A DNA stretch of 64,000 nt from Bdellovibrionales bacterium (GTDB lineage: Bacteria; Bdellovibrionota; Bdellovibrionia; Bdellovibrionales; UBA1609), in assembly GCA_028819545.1 (NCBI GenBank), contig JAPPLG010000014.1, positions 58,727 through 122,726 of the forward strand, given 5' to 3'. This document shows, piece by piece, positions 49,781-60,272 of the stretch. The position numbers were made by a program, and so were the translations under genes. The notes beneath the pieces are model-generated. The model searched no databases and had not been told where the DNA came from. It saw nothing but the letters and a program-made list of their open reading frames with translations. Position 1 is the first letter of the stretch. The number at the start of each line of letters is the position of its first letter.

Positions 49781-50905
49781 ATGAGTTATGACTTAAATTT
49801 TAGAAAATACATTATAGTTTTTACCTTTTTTATTTCCAGCTTTTCCAAAGCTCAAATTGAAGAAAAAACACTGGAGATCCTCACACCTAACGATCAAACC
49901 AGTGAAATTTTAAAATTAGCTGAAAAAGAAGCCGCCTATCAATTGATCTCAGATATGCTGGGGAAAGATCAGTTTGAAAAAATCAAAAGCTCTATTGACA
50001 AAAAAGTTCTGCCTCAAAGCAAAAACTTTATCCTATTAACAAAAATCATTGAAACAGAACCCACTGAAGATAAACAATTTTTGAATAAAGTATTGATACG
50101 ATTTTCAAAGAAAACTTTAAAAAATATTCTTATCTCTTCTCATCTTTTTTATTTGGATTACAGCGCAGACAGAATTCTAACTCTTATTGAGTTTAAAGAT
50201 GAAAAAAATAGAAAAGTGTACCGCTGGTGGAACGAAAATGTGGAAACTCCAAATCCCATACAAAATCTTTATTCAAACCTTCAAAGCTTATTCCTTAAAT
50301 ATGGCTTTTATGCTGTTCACCCCACCTTTAGCCAATATCATTTTATGATTCCTAAGAAACTAAAGTTTAACAAACTCAATGCTAAAACAGCTCAAAAACT
50401 TGCTGAATTTTTTCAATCCGGTCTTATCATTTTAGGCTCTATCACCTTAGAGCCTCTTTCAGATTCTATGTCTCAAGCGATCTGGGACTTAACTCTTTAT
50501 AACTCTATTTACCTAAGAGAACTTTCCACATATAAATCGAGAACGAAAGTTCCTGAACATTCCTGGGATTTTTTAAAAACACACCACTGGGCTGAAAACT
50601 TTGCTATGGAAATGAAGTCTATCTATGAAAAAGGTGTTCTCTCCTCACAGCTCTTTACAATAACTCTGGAAGGAAGCTTAAACCATCTGGAACGAGAAAC
50701 TTTAAAAAAATCTTTGGAAAAAACACCTAATATCAACAATCTGACAATTAATGTTATTTCAGCTAAACAAATCGTGTACAATGCTGACGTCAATGCTCAA
50801 GGCACTCAAATTCTACAACAAGTTAAAAAATTAAAAGTATTGGATTTCAAACTCTCTCCCTATTTACAAAGAGAAAACCATTTAGTGATAAAGGTTGATA
50901 AATGA
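49781..50905 (+). CDS. Hypothetical secreted protein
   Basis: Signal peptide-like N-terminus; no family recognised. Confidence 0.6.
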   Translation: MSYDLNFRKYIIVFTFFISSFSKAQIEEKTLEILTPNDQTSEILKLAEKEAAYQLISDMLGKDQFEKIKSSIDKKVLPQSKNFILLTKIIETEPTEDKQFLNKVLIRFSKKTLKNILISSHLFYLDYSADRILTLIEFKDEKNRKVYRWWNENVETPNPIQNLYSNLQSLFLKYGFYAVHPTFSQYHFMIPKKLKFNKLNAKTAQKLAEFFQSGLIILGSITLEPLSDSMSQAIWDLTLYNSIYLRELSTYKSRTKVPEHSWDFLKTHHWAENFAMEMKSIYEKGVLSSQLFTITLEGSLNHLERETLKKSLEKTPNINNLTINVISAKQIVYNADVNAQGTQILQQVKKLKVLDFKLSPYLQRENHLVIKVDK

Positions 50906-51516
50906 TTTTTCAAAAAGTATGGGCAGATCAAATTCCTTATATGGAAAGTCTCAAAGAACAAGAAAAATTGAAAACAAAATGTTTGGAAACAAACAAAAAC
51001 TTTGCTCTTTGTTTTCACTGCCCTGCTGTAATCACTATGGGATTAAGAGGGTCTGAAGAAGACTTAATGCTGAAAAAATCAGAATATGAGAAAAAAAATA
51101 TTCCTATTATCCCAATTAAAAGAGGAGGGCAAGCTACCCTACACTCTCAAGGACAGCTGGTTCTTTATCCCATTGCTAACATCAAACAAAATAAATTCAG
51201 AGTAAAAGACTTTGTGCACTTTATTGAACAAGCTACAAAAGAAACACTCGCCCAAATGGGAATTGCCACTCATAAGGAAGAAGGACAGGCAGGCCTTTTT
51301 ACTTCAAAAGGAAAAATTGCCTTCTTTGGAATTCATGTCACTGAAGGAGTCAGCCAGCATGGTTTAGCTATTAATATTGATAATGATTTAAAACTATTTG
51401 ATCTGATCCGAAGCTGTGGAGTCAGCCATCGAGTACATGATAAACTCTCTAACTACTGTAAAGCTGACATTCAAGAAGTCTTTGATTTATGGATCAAAAC
51501 AGCTAAGAGAACCTGA
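50902..51516 (+). CDS. lipB: Lipoyl(octanoyl) transferase LipB
   Basis: RGGQATLHSQGQLVLYPI; GKIAFFGIHVTEGVSQHGLAINIDNDL; CG near C-terminus. Confidence 0.85.
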   Translation: MIFQKVWADQIPYMESLKEQEKLKTKCLETNKNFALCFHCPAVITMGLRGSEEDLMLKKSEYEKKNIPIIPIKRGGQATLHSQGQLVLYPIANIKQNKFRVKDFVHFIEQATKETLAQMGIATHKEEGQAGLFTSKGKIAFFGIHVTEGVSQHGLAINIDNDLKLFDLIRSCGVSHRVHDKLSNYCKADIQEVFDLWIKTAKRT

Positions 51517-54500
51517 TATTCTCAGGGGGTATAAACTCCCTTATTTTTTCCAATACAGAAAAATTAACACTAAGAGGAGTTTGAGACTTCATTCTCAAAG
51601 AAGAAACACCAGTATTGATATTAAAAACAACCACTGAAGAGCCTTCATTGCTTTCTATAATTTGTTTGAGCCCTTTCATTTGCTCATCCTTAATTTGATC
51701 GGAAATTGAGATTTCAACTCTATTAGCCCGTGATAACAACATACTTAAAGGAGTTACTTTTTCTACAATACATTTATTATCTCTAGATTGAAAACGCCCT
51801 TCGATATACACAGGTTCATCTGATTGCAACAGCTTTTCATTATCCAGATACACATTGGAGAAAAATACCAAATCCAACAAGCCTGTACGATCCCCTAATT
51901 GAGCAAAACCCATTGCTGTTCCCTTGCGGGTTCTGACTTCTCTTAAATTTTCAATAATTCCCCAAACTTTTATTTGATCTTTAGGTTTTTCAACAATCTC
52001 ATGGATTGTTTCTGAAGGGTAAGACTTTAAATAAGGTTTAAAGTAATCCAAAGGATGCTCACTTAAATAAAACCCAATGACTTGTTTTTCATGATTCAGT
52101 TTTTCTAAATTACTCCATTTTTGAGAATGTGCCAGACAAACTGTTTCTCCTTCATCCAATAGTGAGAATAAATCAGACTGCCCTGTTAAAATGTCCTGTT
52201 TCTTCTTTTCCGCCTTTTCAACCAGTAAATCAAAATTTGATGCTATTTCAAACCTTTCATATCCTAAACCATCAAAAGCTCCTGCCTTTACTAAAGAGTC
52301 TATTGTTTTTTTATTGACCCTTTTAGAATCTACAGATTCCAAAAAGTGATCAAAAGATTTAAATGAACCTATTTTTTCACGTACAGATACAATATGATGA
52401 ACGGCCACACTCCCCACCCCTTTGATGGCCCCCAAAGCAAAATAAATCTCTTCACCATGAACAGAAAATTCATATTCAGAATAATTGACATGAGGGGGTT
52501 TGAGTTTAATACCCCGCACTCTGGCATTTTGAATATATTTTGTGACTTTTGTGGTATCTCCCATTTCTGTTGTTAAAAGAGCGGCAAAAAATTCTACAGG
52601 ATAGTAATGCTTCAGCCAGGCTGTCTGCGCCGCTAATACACAGTAGGCGGCCGCATGAGCCTTATTAAATCCATATTTTGCAAATTCAGCAACTGTATCA
52701 AATAATTTTTCAGACTTTTTCAAGTCATAATTTTTCTTTTGGGCTCCAGATAAAAATCGAGTCTTTTGTTTTCTCATTTCTGACGGAATTTTTTCTCCCA
52801 TAGCTCTTCTTAAAACATCCGCTTCCGCATAACTGTAACCCGCAATCATGGCAGAAATAAGAAGCACCTGCTCCTGATAAACCACAATTCCATGGGTCTC
52901 TTTCAGAATGGACTCTAGCTCAGGAAATATATATTTAGCTGTTTTAGATTTTCTTCTTTCCAAATAAGTGGGAATCATATCCATAGGCCCCGGTCGAAAG
53001 AGAGCATTGATTGCAATAATATCTTCAAAGCAGGTGGGTTTTGCTTTTCGGATCAGATCAGTGATCCCCTTTCCCTCAAACTGAAAAATACCTAATGTGT
53101 CCCCTTGACTCATAATATGATAAATCCCTTCATCAGACAGAGAAATATCTGTTGTTCTAATTTTTTTATCTCGATTTTTTTCAATAAGCTCAAAAGCTCT
53201 TTGAATATGGGTAAGTGTTTTTAAGCCCAGAAAATCAAATTTGACCAAACCAATTTTTTTAGCGTATTTCAAATCAAATTGAATAACATTTTCGTCTTCA
53301 GCCCCCCTATAAAGAGGTGCATAGTGCAAAATAGGTTTTTCCGCTATAATGACTCCTGCCGCATGAATACTCACATGGCGAACCAACCCTTCAATTCTTT
53401 GAGCAAGATCCATTAAAGTAAAAATTTGTGAATCTGTCTCTGTTAATTCTTTCAAGGCTGGATTTTGATTAAGAGCTTCCTGAAGAGAGATGCCCAACTG
53501 CTCTGGTATTAATTTTACAATAGCATCTACTTCTGAATAAGACATAGAAAGCACCCGCCCTACATCACGGATAGCCGCCCGCGCCTGTAGACGTCCAAAA
53601 GTAATCACCTGTGCAACAAAATCTTTTCCATATGTTTCCTGCACATGTTGAATCACACGGTTTCTATGCTCTTGACAAAAATCAATATCAAAGTCAGGCA
53701 TACTAATTCTTTCAGGATTTAAAAATCTTTCAAAAAGAAGATTTTGAGGCATAGGATCCAAATCAGTAATACCCAAAGTATAAGCCACCAATGAAGAAGC
53801 TCCAGAGCCTCTGCCCGGCCCCACAGGAATCCCCTCCTCTTTTGCCCAGTGAACAAACTCATGAACAATAAGGAAGTACCCCGTAAAACCCATAGAATCA
53901 ATGATGTCTAACTCCTCTTTTAAGCGAGTTTGATATTGTTCCAAGTTAGAGACATTTTTCAATTTTTTCTTAAGACCATTTTCAGCTAAGTATTTTAACT
54001 CTAATTTTAGATTTTTCTTTTTTTCCAAAATCGGAGTGGGCAAATGATAAATAGGACGATTTTGCTTGTCTTTCAGTTGAAACTCCAGCTGACAGCGATC
54101 TGCAACATCCAAAGTATTTTGTATTAAAGAAATATCTTCATCTTTAAATAAAACCCGCATTTGTTCTGCAGACTTAAATTCCTGTTCTCTATCTTCTCTT
54201 TTTCTATTTTCTAAAGTATCGTTTTCTCCAATGCATCTTAAAACATCCTGAATAATATAATCTTTTCTTTCTGTGTAATGAACATCATTTGCCGCCACTA
54301 ATGGGAGAGACAAAATAGAAGAAGTTTCTTTTAAAAACTGATTGTAATCCTGAGGATTGGTTTTTGTATATTCCAAGTACAACCGGTCTTTAAAAATAGA
54401 TTGTAAATCTTTAATTCTATTTAAAGCTTTTTCACTTCCGTAATTTCTGTAAATTTTAAAAACCTGGCCGGTTTCCCCTCCGGTCAGAGCAATAATATTT

Positions 54501-54880
54501 TGAGAGTATTTTGTTAAAACAGAGTCATCCACTCTTGGAATATAATAAAAACCTTCCTGATACCCTATGGTGCTGATATGACAAAGATTCCTATACCCTT
54601 CTTCATTTTGAGCTAAAAGAACCAAACTTTGCTCATAATCAATTTTTTTCTTTTTTTCCAATCGATCTTCAGTAAGATAAATTTCAGAACCTATAATAGG
54701 TTTAATTCCATTTTCTTTACATGTAAAATAAAGCTCCAAAGCTCCAAAAAGATTTCCATAATCTGTTAAAGCCAAAGCTGGCATATTATATTCAACACAT
54801 TTTTTAACAAGATCTTCAATTTTTGAAGTTGCACGAAGAAGTGAATACTGTGAATGAACATGAAGGTGAACAAATGACAA
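51503..54880 (-). CDS. dnaE: DNA polymerase III subunit alpha
   Basis: PHP domain FVHLHVHSQYSLL; PGRGSGASSLVAYTLGITDLDP; PDFDIDF. Confidence 0.97.
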   Translation of the reverse strand: MSFVHLHVHSQYSLLRATSKIEDLVKKCVEYNMPALALTDYGNLFGALELYFTCKENGIKPIIGSEIYLTEDRLEKKKKIDYEQSLVLLAQNEEGYRNLCHISTIGYQEGFYYIPRVDDSVLTKYSQNIIALTGGETGQVFKIYRNYGSEKALNRIKDLQSIFKDRLYLEYTKTNPQDYNQFLKETSSILSLPLVAANDVHYTERKDYIIQDVLRCIGENDTLENRKREDREQEFKSAEQMRVLFKDEDISLIQNTLDVADRCQLEFQLKDKQNRPIYHLPTPILEKKKNLKLELKYLAENGLKKKLKNVSNLEQYQTRLKEELDIIDSMGFTGYFLIVHEFVHWAKEEGIPVGPGRGSGASSLVAYTLGITDLDPMPQNLLFERFLNPERISMPDFDIDFCQEHRNRVIQHVQETYGKDFVAQVITFGRLQARAAIRDVGRVLSMSYSEVDAIVKLIPEQLGISLQEALNQNPALKELTETDSQIFTLMDLAQRIEGLVRHVSIHAAGVIIAEKPILHYAPLYRGAEDENVIQFDLKYAKKIGLVKFDFLGLKTLTHIQRAFELIEKNRDKKIRTTDISLSDEGIYHIMSQGDTLGIFQFEGKGITDLIRKAKPTCFEDIIAINALFRPGPMDMIPTYLERRKSKTAKYIFPELESILKETHGIVVYQEQVLLISAMIAGYSYAEADVLRRAMGEKIPSEMRKQKTRFLSGAQKKNYDLKKSEKLFDTVAEFAKYGFNKAHAAAYCVLAAQTAWLKHYYPVEFFAALLTTEMGDTTKVTKYIQNARVRGIKLKPPHVNYSEYEFSVHGEEIYFALGAIKGVGSVAVHHIVSVREKIGSFKSFDHFLESVDSKRVNKKTIDSLVKAGAFDGLGYERFEIASNFDLLVEKAEKKKQDILTGQSDLFSLLDEGETVCLAHSQKWSNLEKLNHEKQVIGFYLSEHPLDYFKPYLKSYPSETIHEIVEKPKDQIKVWGIIENLREVRTRKGTAMGFAQLGDRTGLLDLVFFSNVYLDNEKLLQSDEPVYIEGRFQSRDNKCIVEKVTPLSMLLSRANRVEISISDQIKDEQMKGLKQIIESNEGSSVVVFNINTGVSSLRMKSQTPLSVNFSVLEKIREFIPPENIRFS

Positions 54881-54883
54881 GTT

Positions 54884-56389
54884 TTACTCCCATTCAATAG
54901 TCGCCGGCGGTTTAGATGTTATATCATAAACCACACGATTAATACCACGCACCTTGTTGGTGATTTTATTAGAAACCTGCTCCAAAAAAGAAGAATCAAA
55001 GGGATACCAGTGGGCTGTCATCCCATCTGTAGAAGTCACTGCTCTTAATACCAGAGTTTTTTCAAAAGTTCTAAAGTCCCCCTGCACCCCTACAGAACGG
55101 CAAGGCAGTAACACGGCTAAAGACTGCCATATTTGATCGTATAAACCCTGATTTTTTAACTCAGAAATAAAAATATGATCTGCTTTTTTCAGCAGATCCA
55201 AGCTTTCTTTATCAACCTCCCCCAAGATACGAATAGCAAGACCAGGCCCTGGAAAAGGGTGTCTATTCAATATTTTATGGGGGATATCTAATTTTTTACC
55301 TAAAGATCTTACTTCATCTTTAAAGAGGTTTCTTATAGGTTCAACAAGCTTGAGGCCCAGTTCTTTTGGAAGCCCGCCCACATTGTGATGAGACTTAATG
55401 GTCGCACTGGGATTATGAGGGGAATAGCTTTCAATAACATCCGGATATAAAGTCCCTTGTGCAAGAAACTCAATGTCAGAATCTTTATTCTGCTTAAAAA
55501 CATCAATAAAGGTATGCCCAATGATTTTTCTTTTTTCTTCCGGATCTATAACTCCTTTTAACCTTTTTAGAAAAATTTCTTCAGCTGAAATTCCTTCCAC
55601 ATTCAAACCCATCTGACGATAGTTTTCAAGCACCTCACTAAATTCATTTTCTCTAAGCAAACCTGTATCCACAAAAAGGCATTGAACATTTTGAGATCCT
55701 AGTATTTGTGTTAAAAGCTTGGCTACAACTGTGGAGTCCACACCACCGCTCAAAGCACAAAGCACCCTGCCTTTACATGTTTTACGAACATAAGCTTCTA
55801 TCTCCTGAAACATAGAATCTTCATTCCATAAGCCTTCTTCAGCCTGACACATATTTTTTGCAAAATATTTTAATAAATCAAAACCTTTCTCTGTATGATG
55901 AACTTCAGGGTGAAACTGAAAGGTTAAAATTTTTCTGGATTCATCCAAATAAGAAACAGGCATCCCTTCATTTTCAGCCATTAACTTCATACCCAAAGGA
56001 GCTTTTTCCACAATATCTCCATGGCTCATCCACACCGTCTGTTCCTGTACATTTAAAAGAAGATTTTCTTTCCACTTTATTTTTGTTTTACCATAAGCTC
56101 CTTGGGAAGACGGCTGTACCTTTCCTCCCAACTGATGACAAATCAACTGCATTCCATAACAAACACCCAAACAGGGAGCTATTTTAATTAACTTCTCAAT
56201 AGAACACTCAGGAGCATTTTTTTCAAAAACAGAGTGCGGCCCACCACTTAAAATAATCCCATAGGGCTTATCTTTAATTGGAGTTTCATAGTGTTGAACT
56301 TCAGAGTAATAACCCATTTCACGCAGACGCCGGGCTAATAACCAAGTGTATTGAGAGCCAAAGTCAAGAATAACAAATTTTTGTTTCAT
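54884..56389 (-). CDS. guaA: GMP synthase (glutamine-hydrolysing)
   Basis: ILDFGSQYTWLLARRLRE; CALSGGVDSTVVA; PPATIEWE C-terminus. Confidence 0.97.
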   Translation of the reverse strand: MKQKFVILDFGSQYTWLLARRLREMGYYSEVQHYETPIKDKPYGIILSGGPHSVFEKNAPECSIEKLIKIAPCLGVCYGMQLICHQLGGKVQPSSQGAYGKTKIKWKENLLLNVQEQTVWMSHGDIVEKAPLGMKLMAENEGMPVSYLDESRKILTFQFHPEVHHTEKGFDLLKYFAKNMCQAEEGLWNEDSMFQEIEAYVRKTCKGRVLCALSGGVDSTVVAKLLTQILGSQNVQCLFVDTGLLRENEFSEVLENYRQMGLNVEGISAEEIFLKRLKGVIDPEEKRKIIGHTFIDVFKQNKDSDIEFLAQGTLYPDVIESYSPHNPSATIKSHHNVGGLPKELGLKLVEPIRNLFKDEVRSLGKKLDIPHKILNRHPFPGPGLAIRILGEVDKESLDLLKKADHIFISELKNQGLYDQIWQSLAVLLPCRSVGVQGDFRTFEKTLVLRAVTSTDGMTAHWYPFDSSFLEQVSNKITNKVRGINRVVYDITSKPPATIEWE

Positions 56390-56401
56390 TGGATGTGTAT
56401 A

Positions 56402-56827
56402 TTACACACCAAAAGAAAATCCGCAACCACATGATTTTTTTGCATTGGGATTTGAGAAGGTAAAGCCCTTTCCATTAAGCCCTCCGTCAAAATCCAAAAT
56501 CATACCCATTAAATAAAGCAGGCTCTTGGAATCAACGACTATTTTAATCCCCTTAGACTCAAGAACACGATCCTGATCCCCTTTATGGGTATCAAAATCC
56601 AATTTATAGGAAAAGCCGGAACAGCCTCCCTCTTTAATAGCAATACGCAGGAAAGAAGACTCTTCCTTTTCTTGCAGGTGTTGAATCTGCTGAGCCGCTT
56701 GATCAGAAATTGAAATCAATTTACCCTCACTAAGACTTAAGTTTATAGTCTTTATTTTACCAAAAATGAACTTCATTGAAAAGAGCTTTGTTTTCTTATA
56801 AAAAATATGAGAGTTTTGAAGCCACAT
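56402..56827 (-). CDS. HesB/IscA-type Fe-S assembly protein (start may lie downstream)
   Basis: EGGCSGFSYKL...SCGCGFSF. Confidence 0.88.
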   Translation of the reverse strand: MWLQNSHIFYKKTKLFSMKFIFGKIKTINLSLSEGKLISISDQAAQQIQHLQEKEESSFLRIAIKEGGCSGFSYKLDFDTHKGDQDRVLESKGIKIVVDSKSLLYLMGMILDFDGGLNGKGFTFSNPNAKKSCGCGFSFGV

Positions 56828-56873
56828 TTTTTATGCATCTTAAGTATTTAAAGATAAACCCAAGCAGGTAAAA

Positions 56874-58040
56874 ATGACAAATTGGAAAAATTTTGATGTA
56901 TTTAACCCCACCCCTGAGCACCAATTATTAAGAAAAAGCATCAGGCAATTTGTCATCCAGGAAGTAGAACCTCAGGCTTTAGGTTTTGATCAAAAAGAAT
57001 CATTTAATTTACCTCTATTTAAAAAATTAGGGCCTTTAGGGCTATTGGCCTTAACCTCCGGAGAAGGTATGGGAATGGATGCTATAGCTTCTGTTATTGC
57101 TCATGAAGAGCTGAGCTATTCTGATCCAGGGTTTTGCTTGGCTTATTTAGCCCATGCTGTTTTATGTGTTCATAATATCAGTCAAAATGCGACTAAAGAA
57201 CAACAACAAAAATGGCTCCCAAAACTATCTTCAGGTGAATGGGTCGGCGCTATGGCCATGTCAGAGCCAGACGTCGGCACAGATGTTTTGGCAATGAGCA
57301 CCACTTCTTACAAAGAGGGAGATTATTATATTTTAAACGGTAGAAAAATGTGGATCACCAATGGAACAATTTCTGATGATGGAGAATTGGTAGACGCCTG
57401 CCTTGTCTATGCTCGAAAGAAAGACAGCAAAGACATTACCTTGTTTTTTGTAGAAAAAGGATTTTCTGGATTCTCTGCAGGTCAAAAAATTAAAGGTAAA
57501 ACAGGAATGAGGGCTTCCAATACCTCAGAACTTATTTTTGATAATTGCAAAGTTCCAGCTTCACACCTTATTGGAGAAGAGGGAAAAGCCCTTTATCCTA
57601 TGATGAAAAATTTGGAGATAGAAAGACTGACTTTAGCGGCTATGAGTTTAGGCATTGGAAGAAGAGCTTTTGACGAGATGAATAAATATGCCTCTCAACG
57701 TCAAGCTTTTGGGCAAAAAATTCGGCAGTTTGGGCAAATACAAAAATACTTGGCTCAAAGTTATGCAGAATTAAATTCCTGTAGATCTTATGTTTATCTT
57801 ACAGCTTTACAAACTCAATTTGGCAAAACCCAACAGAGATTAAATTCAGATTCTTCAAAGCTTTTAGCCTCACAGATTGGAAAAAATATTGCAGACCGGG
57901 CAATACAGGTATTGGGAGGCTATGGTTATGTTGGAGAGTATGTTGTGGAAAGACTTTGGAGAGATGCTAAACTTTTGGAAATTGGCGGCGGTACTATAGA
58001 AGCTTTGGAAAAAAATATTGCCAAAGAACTGTCTTTATAA
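56874..58040 (+). CDS. Acyl-CoA dehydrogenase
   Basis: GAMAMSEPDVGTDV; RQAFGQKIRQFGQIQ; QVLGGYGYVGEYVVERLWRDAKLLEIGGGTIE. Confidence 0.93.
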   Translation: MTNWKNFDVFNPTPEHQLLRKSIRQFVIQEVEPQALGFDQKESFNLPLFKKLGPLGLLALTSGEGMGMDAIASVIAHEELSYSDPGFCLAYLAHAVLCVHNISQNATKEQQQKWLPKLSSGEWVGAMAMSEPDVGTDVLAMSTTSYKEGDYYILNGRKMWITNGTISDDGELVDACLVYARKKDSKDITLFFVEKGFSGFSAGQKIKGKTGMRASNTSELIFDNCKVPASHLIGEEGKALYPMMKNLEIERLTLAAMSLGIGRRAFDEMNKYASQRQAFGQKIRQFGQIQKYLAQSYAELNSCRSYVYLTALQTQFGKTQQRLNSDSSKLLASQIGKNIADRAIQVLGGYGYVGEYVVERLWRDAKLLEIGGGTIEALEKNIAKELSL

Positions 58041-58198
58041 AAATGGACCCCCTACGAAGATGAAGGTCCAGTCATGTATGTTTCATGTTGTATTTTATTC
58101 ATAAGAGTTTTCTATAAAGTCGGGTAATACTTAGTATAAACAACTCAAAGCTCAAACAACAAAGCAGTGCAGGTGCCAACCGATGCCACTGAACAGAA

Positions 58199-58218
58199 GA
58201 AAGTCCGGAATGACTTTC
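58199..58218 (-). terminator. Hairpin immediately after gltX (also carries repeat-family II motif)
   Basis: GAAAGTC-CGGAAT-GACTTTC 7-bp perfect stem. Confidence 0.4.
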
Positions 58219-58222
58219 ATGC

Positions 58223-59677
58223 TTAGCACATTTGACTAAGAAGTTGATTGGATCGTTGAATAAGTGTTTCTCTTGGAATCAACTCTATAATAGCTTTAAG
58301 TTCCAAACCCTCTACCTGTCCTATCATAACAGCTCGAAGAGGTTTAAATAACAAAGCTCCTTTAATGTTCAACTTTGTTTTAATACTATTTTGAATATTT
58401 TTAAAATCTTCCAAAGAAATATATTCTGTTTTGACTTTTTCCAATTCCTCTTTCCACAGTTGAATTAAATTTTTTGTATGAGACCATTCGAAAATCTCTT
58501 TTACAGAATCATCTATCTTAAAATAATCATAGCTTAAAAAACGAAAAACCTCTACAGCCTCCTTTAAAGTGGAAAAAGAAGACTTTAAAGAGTGAAAAGA
58601 TTTCTCTTTTAAAGATTCGTTATTTAAAAACGGAAGATTGATTTTATCCCGATCTAAAAGAGGTTGAAGCATCTTCCAAAATTCTTTATAATCCATAGAA
58701 CGAATATGCTGAGCATTAATCCACTTTAACTTATTTTCATCAAAAACAGCCCCTGCCGGATTTAAGTTTTTTTCTGAAAACTTTGAAATTAATTCTGAAA
58801 AACTAAAAACCTCCTGATTGTCTTTAGGGTTCCAGCCTAAAAGAGCTAAAAAGTTATTCAATGCTGAAGGCAAATGACCCTGCTCTTTATACTCTAAACA
58901 AGAAAGAGCCCCTTCCCTTTTACTCAACTTTTTCTTATCAGTAGATAAAATAAGAGAAAGGTGTCCATAAACAGGAGAAGCCCAACCCAAAGCTTCAAAA
59001 ATAATCAACTGTCTCAAAGTATTCGGTAGATGCTCTTCTGCTCGAAAAATATGACTGATCTTCATTAAAGCATCATCCACAGCACAACAAAAATTATAAA
59101 CAGGAAGCCCGTTGGATCTTATTAAAACAAAATCTCCTATCATATCGGATGGAAACTCCACTCTTCCCCGAACAACATCATCAACAACATAATTTTTGGC
59201 AGTCTCAGGCATTTTAAAGCGAATAACCGGTTTTACATTTTGTTTTTTCTTAGCCTCTTCTTGACTCCAATTTCGATAAGGGCTTTTGACACGGAAAGGT
59301 TTTCCTTCTTTTTGAGAAGTTTCTTTCATATGTGCCAGTTCATCATCCGTGAGAAAACAATAATAAGCTTTTCCGGAATCCAAGAGTTTTTGAGCATATT
59401 GGTTGTAAACATCCAATCTTTGACTTTGTCTATAAGGACCGTACTCCCCTGCCTTATCCATCCCTTCATCCCAATCAAGACCCAACCATTTCAAAGCTGT
59501 TAACTGCTCTGTTAAAAAATGTTCTTGATTTCGGTCCAGATCTGTATCTTCTACACGCAAGATAAATCGGCCGCCATATTTTTTAGCAAAAAGAAAATTA
59601 AAAAGAGCTGTTCTGGCTCCACCAACATGAAGAGCCCCGGTAGGGCTTGGAGCAAACCTAACACGTATATTTTTCAA
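58223..59677 (-). CDS. gltX: Glutamyl-tRNA synthetase
   Basis: VRFAPSPTGALHVGGARTALFN; KKLSKREGA. Confidence 0.96.
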   Translation of the reverse strand: MKNIRVRFAPSPTGALHVGGARTALFNFLFAKKYGGRFILRVEDTDLDRNQEHFLTEQLTALKWLGLDWDEGMDKAGEYGPYRQSQRLDVYNQYAQKLLDSGKAYYCFLTDDELAHMKETSQKEGKPFRVKSPYRNWSQEEAKKKQNVKPVIRFKMPETAKNYVVDDVVRGRVEFPSDMIGDFVLIRSNGLPVYNFCCAVDDALMKISHIFRAEEHLPNTLRQLIIFEALGWASPVYGHLSLILSTDKKKLSKREGALSCLEYKEQGHLPSALNNFLALLGWNPKDNQEVFSFSELISKFSEKNLNPAGAVFDENKLKWINAQHIRSMDYKEFWKMLQPLLDRDKINLPFLNNESLKEKSFHSLKSSFSTLKEAVEVFRFLSYDYFKIDDSVKEIFEWSHTKNLIQLWKEELEKVKTEYISLEDFKNIQNSIKTKLNIKGALLFKPLRAVMIGQVEGLELKAIIELIPRETLIQRSNQLLSQMC

Positions 59678-60183
59678 TGTTTTTGTACGAAAATAATTTG
59701 AGAGGCTTCATTTAAAATTTGTTTTCCTTCAATATTACCTAAAACAAGAAGCACTTCTTTAGAAAACAAATCCCAAGCTTGATCCAGCAATTGTTTTTCC
59801 CCGAAACTTAAATTTTTTCTCATTTTCATAAGTGACAATTCTTTTAGAACATAAGCAACATCAAGCAAAGAACCTGTTTTTAATTTTTTCATATATTCTT
59901 GTATTTTCTTATTCCAATTTTTCATATTTTTAAGCTGAAAATCAGACTCTTTCAAAACCCCCATAACTTCTTCAATTTGGCCTCGATTGACCAGCCGACG
60001 AAGCCCTCCCTTTTGGTGAGTGCGATTCTTTGGAACTAATATATCTGTAGCAGAATCCTTAATTCGAACAGAATAAAAAGTTTCTTTATTACCTAAAATC
60101 TCCCTAGTTTCAATAGCAGTAATTTCTCCAACACCATAGCCAGCATAAACTGCTGAATCCCCCACTTTAAAAGCTAACGACAT
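59674..60183 (-). CDS. CarD/CdnL-family transcription regulator
   Basis: FKVGDSAVYAGYGVGEITAIETREILG...FYSVRI. Confidence 0.92.
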   Translation of the reverse strand: MSLAFKVGDSAVYAGYGVGEITAIETREILGNKETFYSVRIKDSATDILVPKNRTHQKGGLRRLVNRGQIEEVMGVLKESDFQLKNMKNWNKKIQEYMKKLKTGSLLDVAYVLKELSLMKMRKNLSFGEKQLLDQAWDLFSKEVLLVLGNIEGKQILNEASQIIFVQKH

Positions 60184-60272
60184 AAATCCTCCTTATTCGA
60201 GGACTACTTATAACAGAATTGTTCTTATTATTCAAAAAAAATCCGACAGCCTAATGAATAGTTTACAGAATA

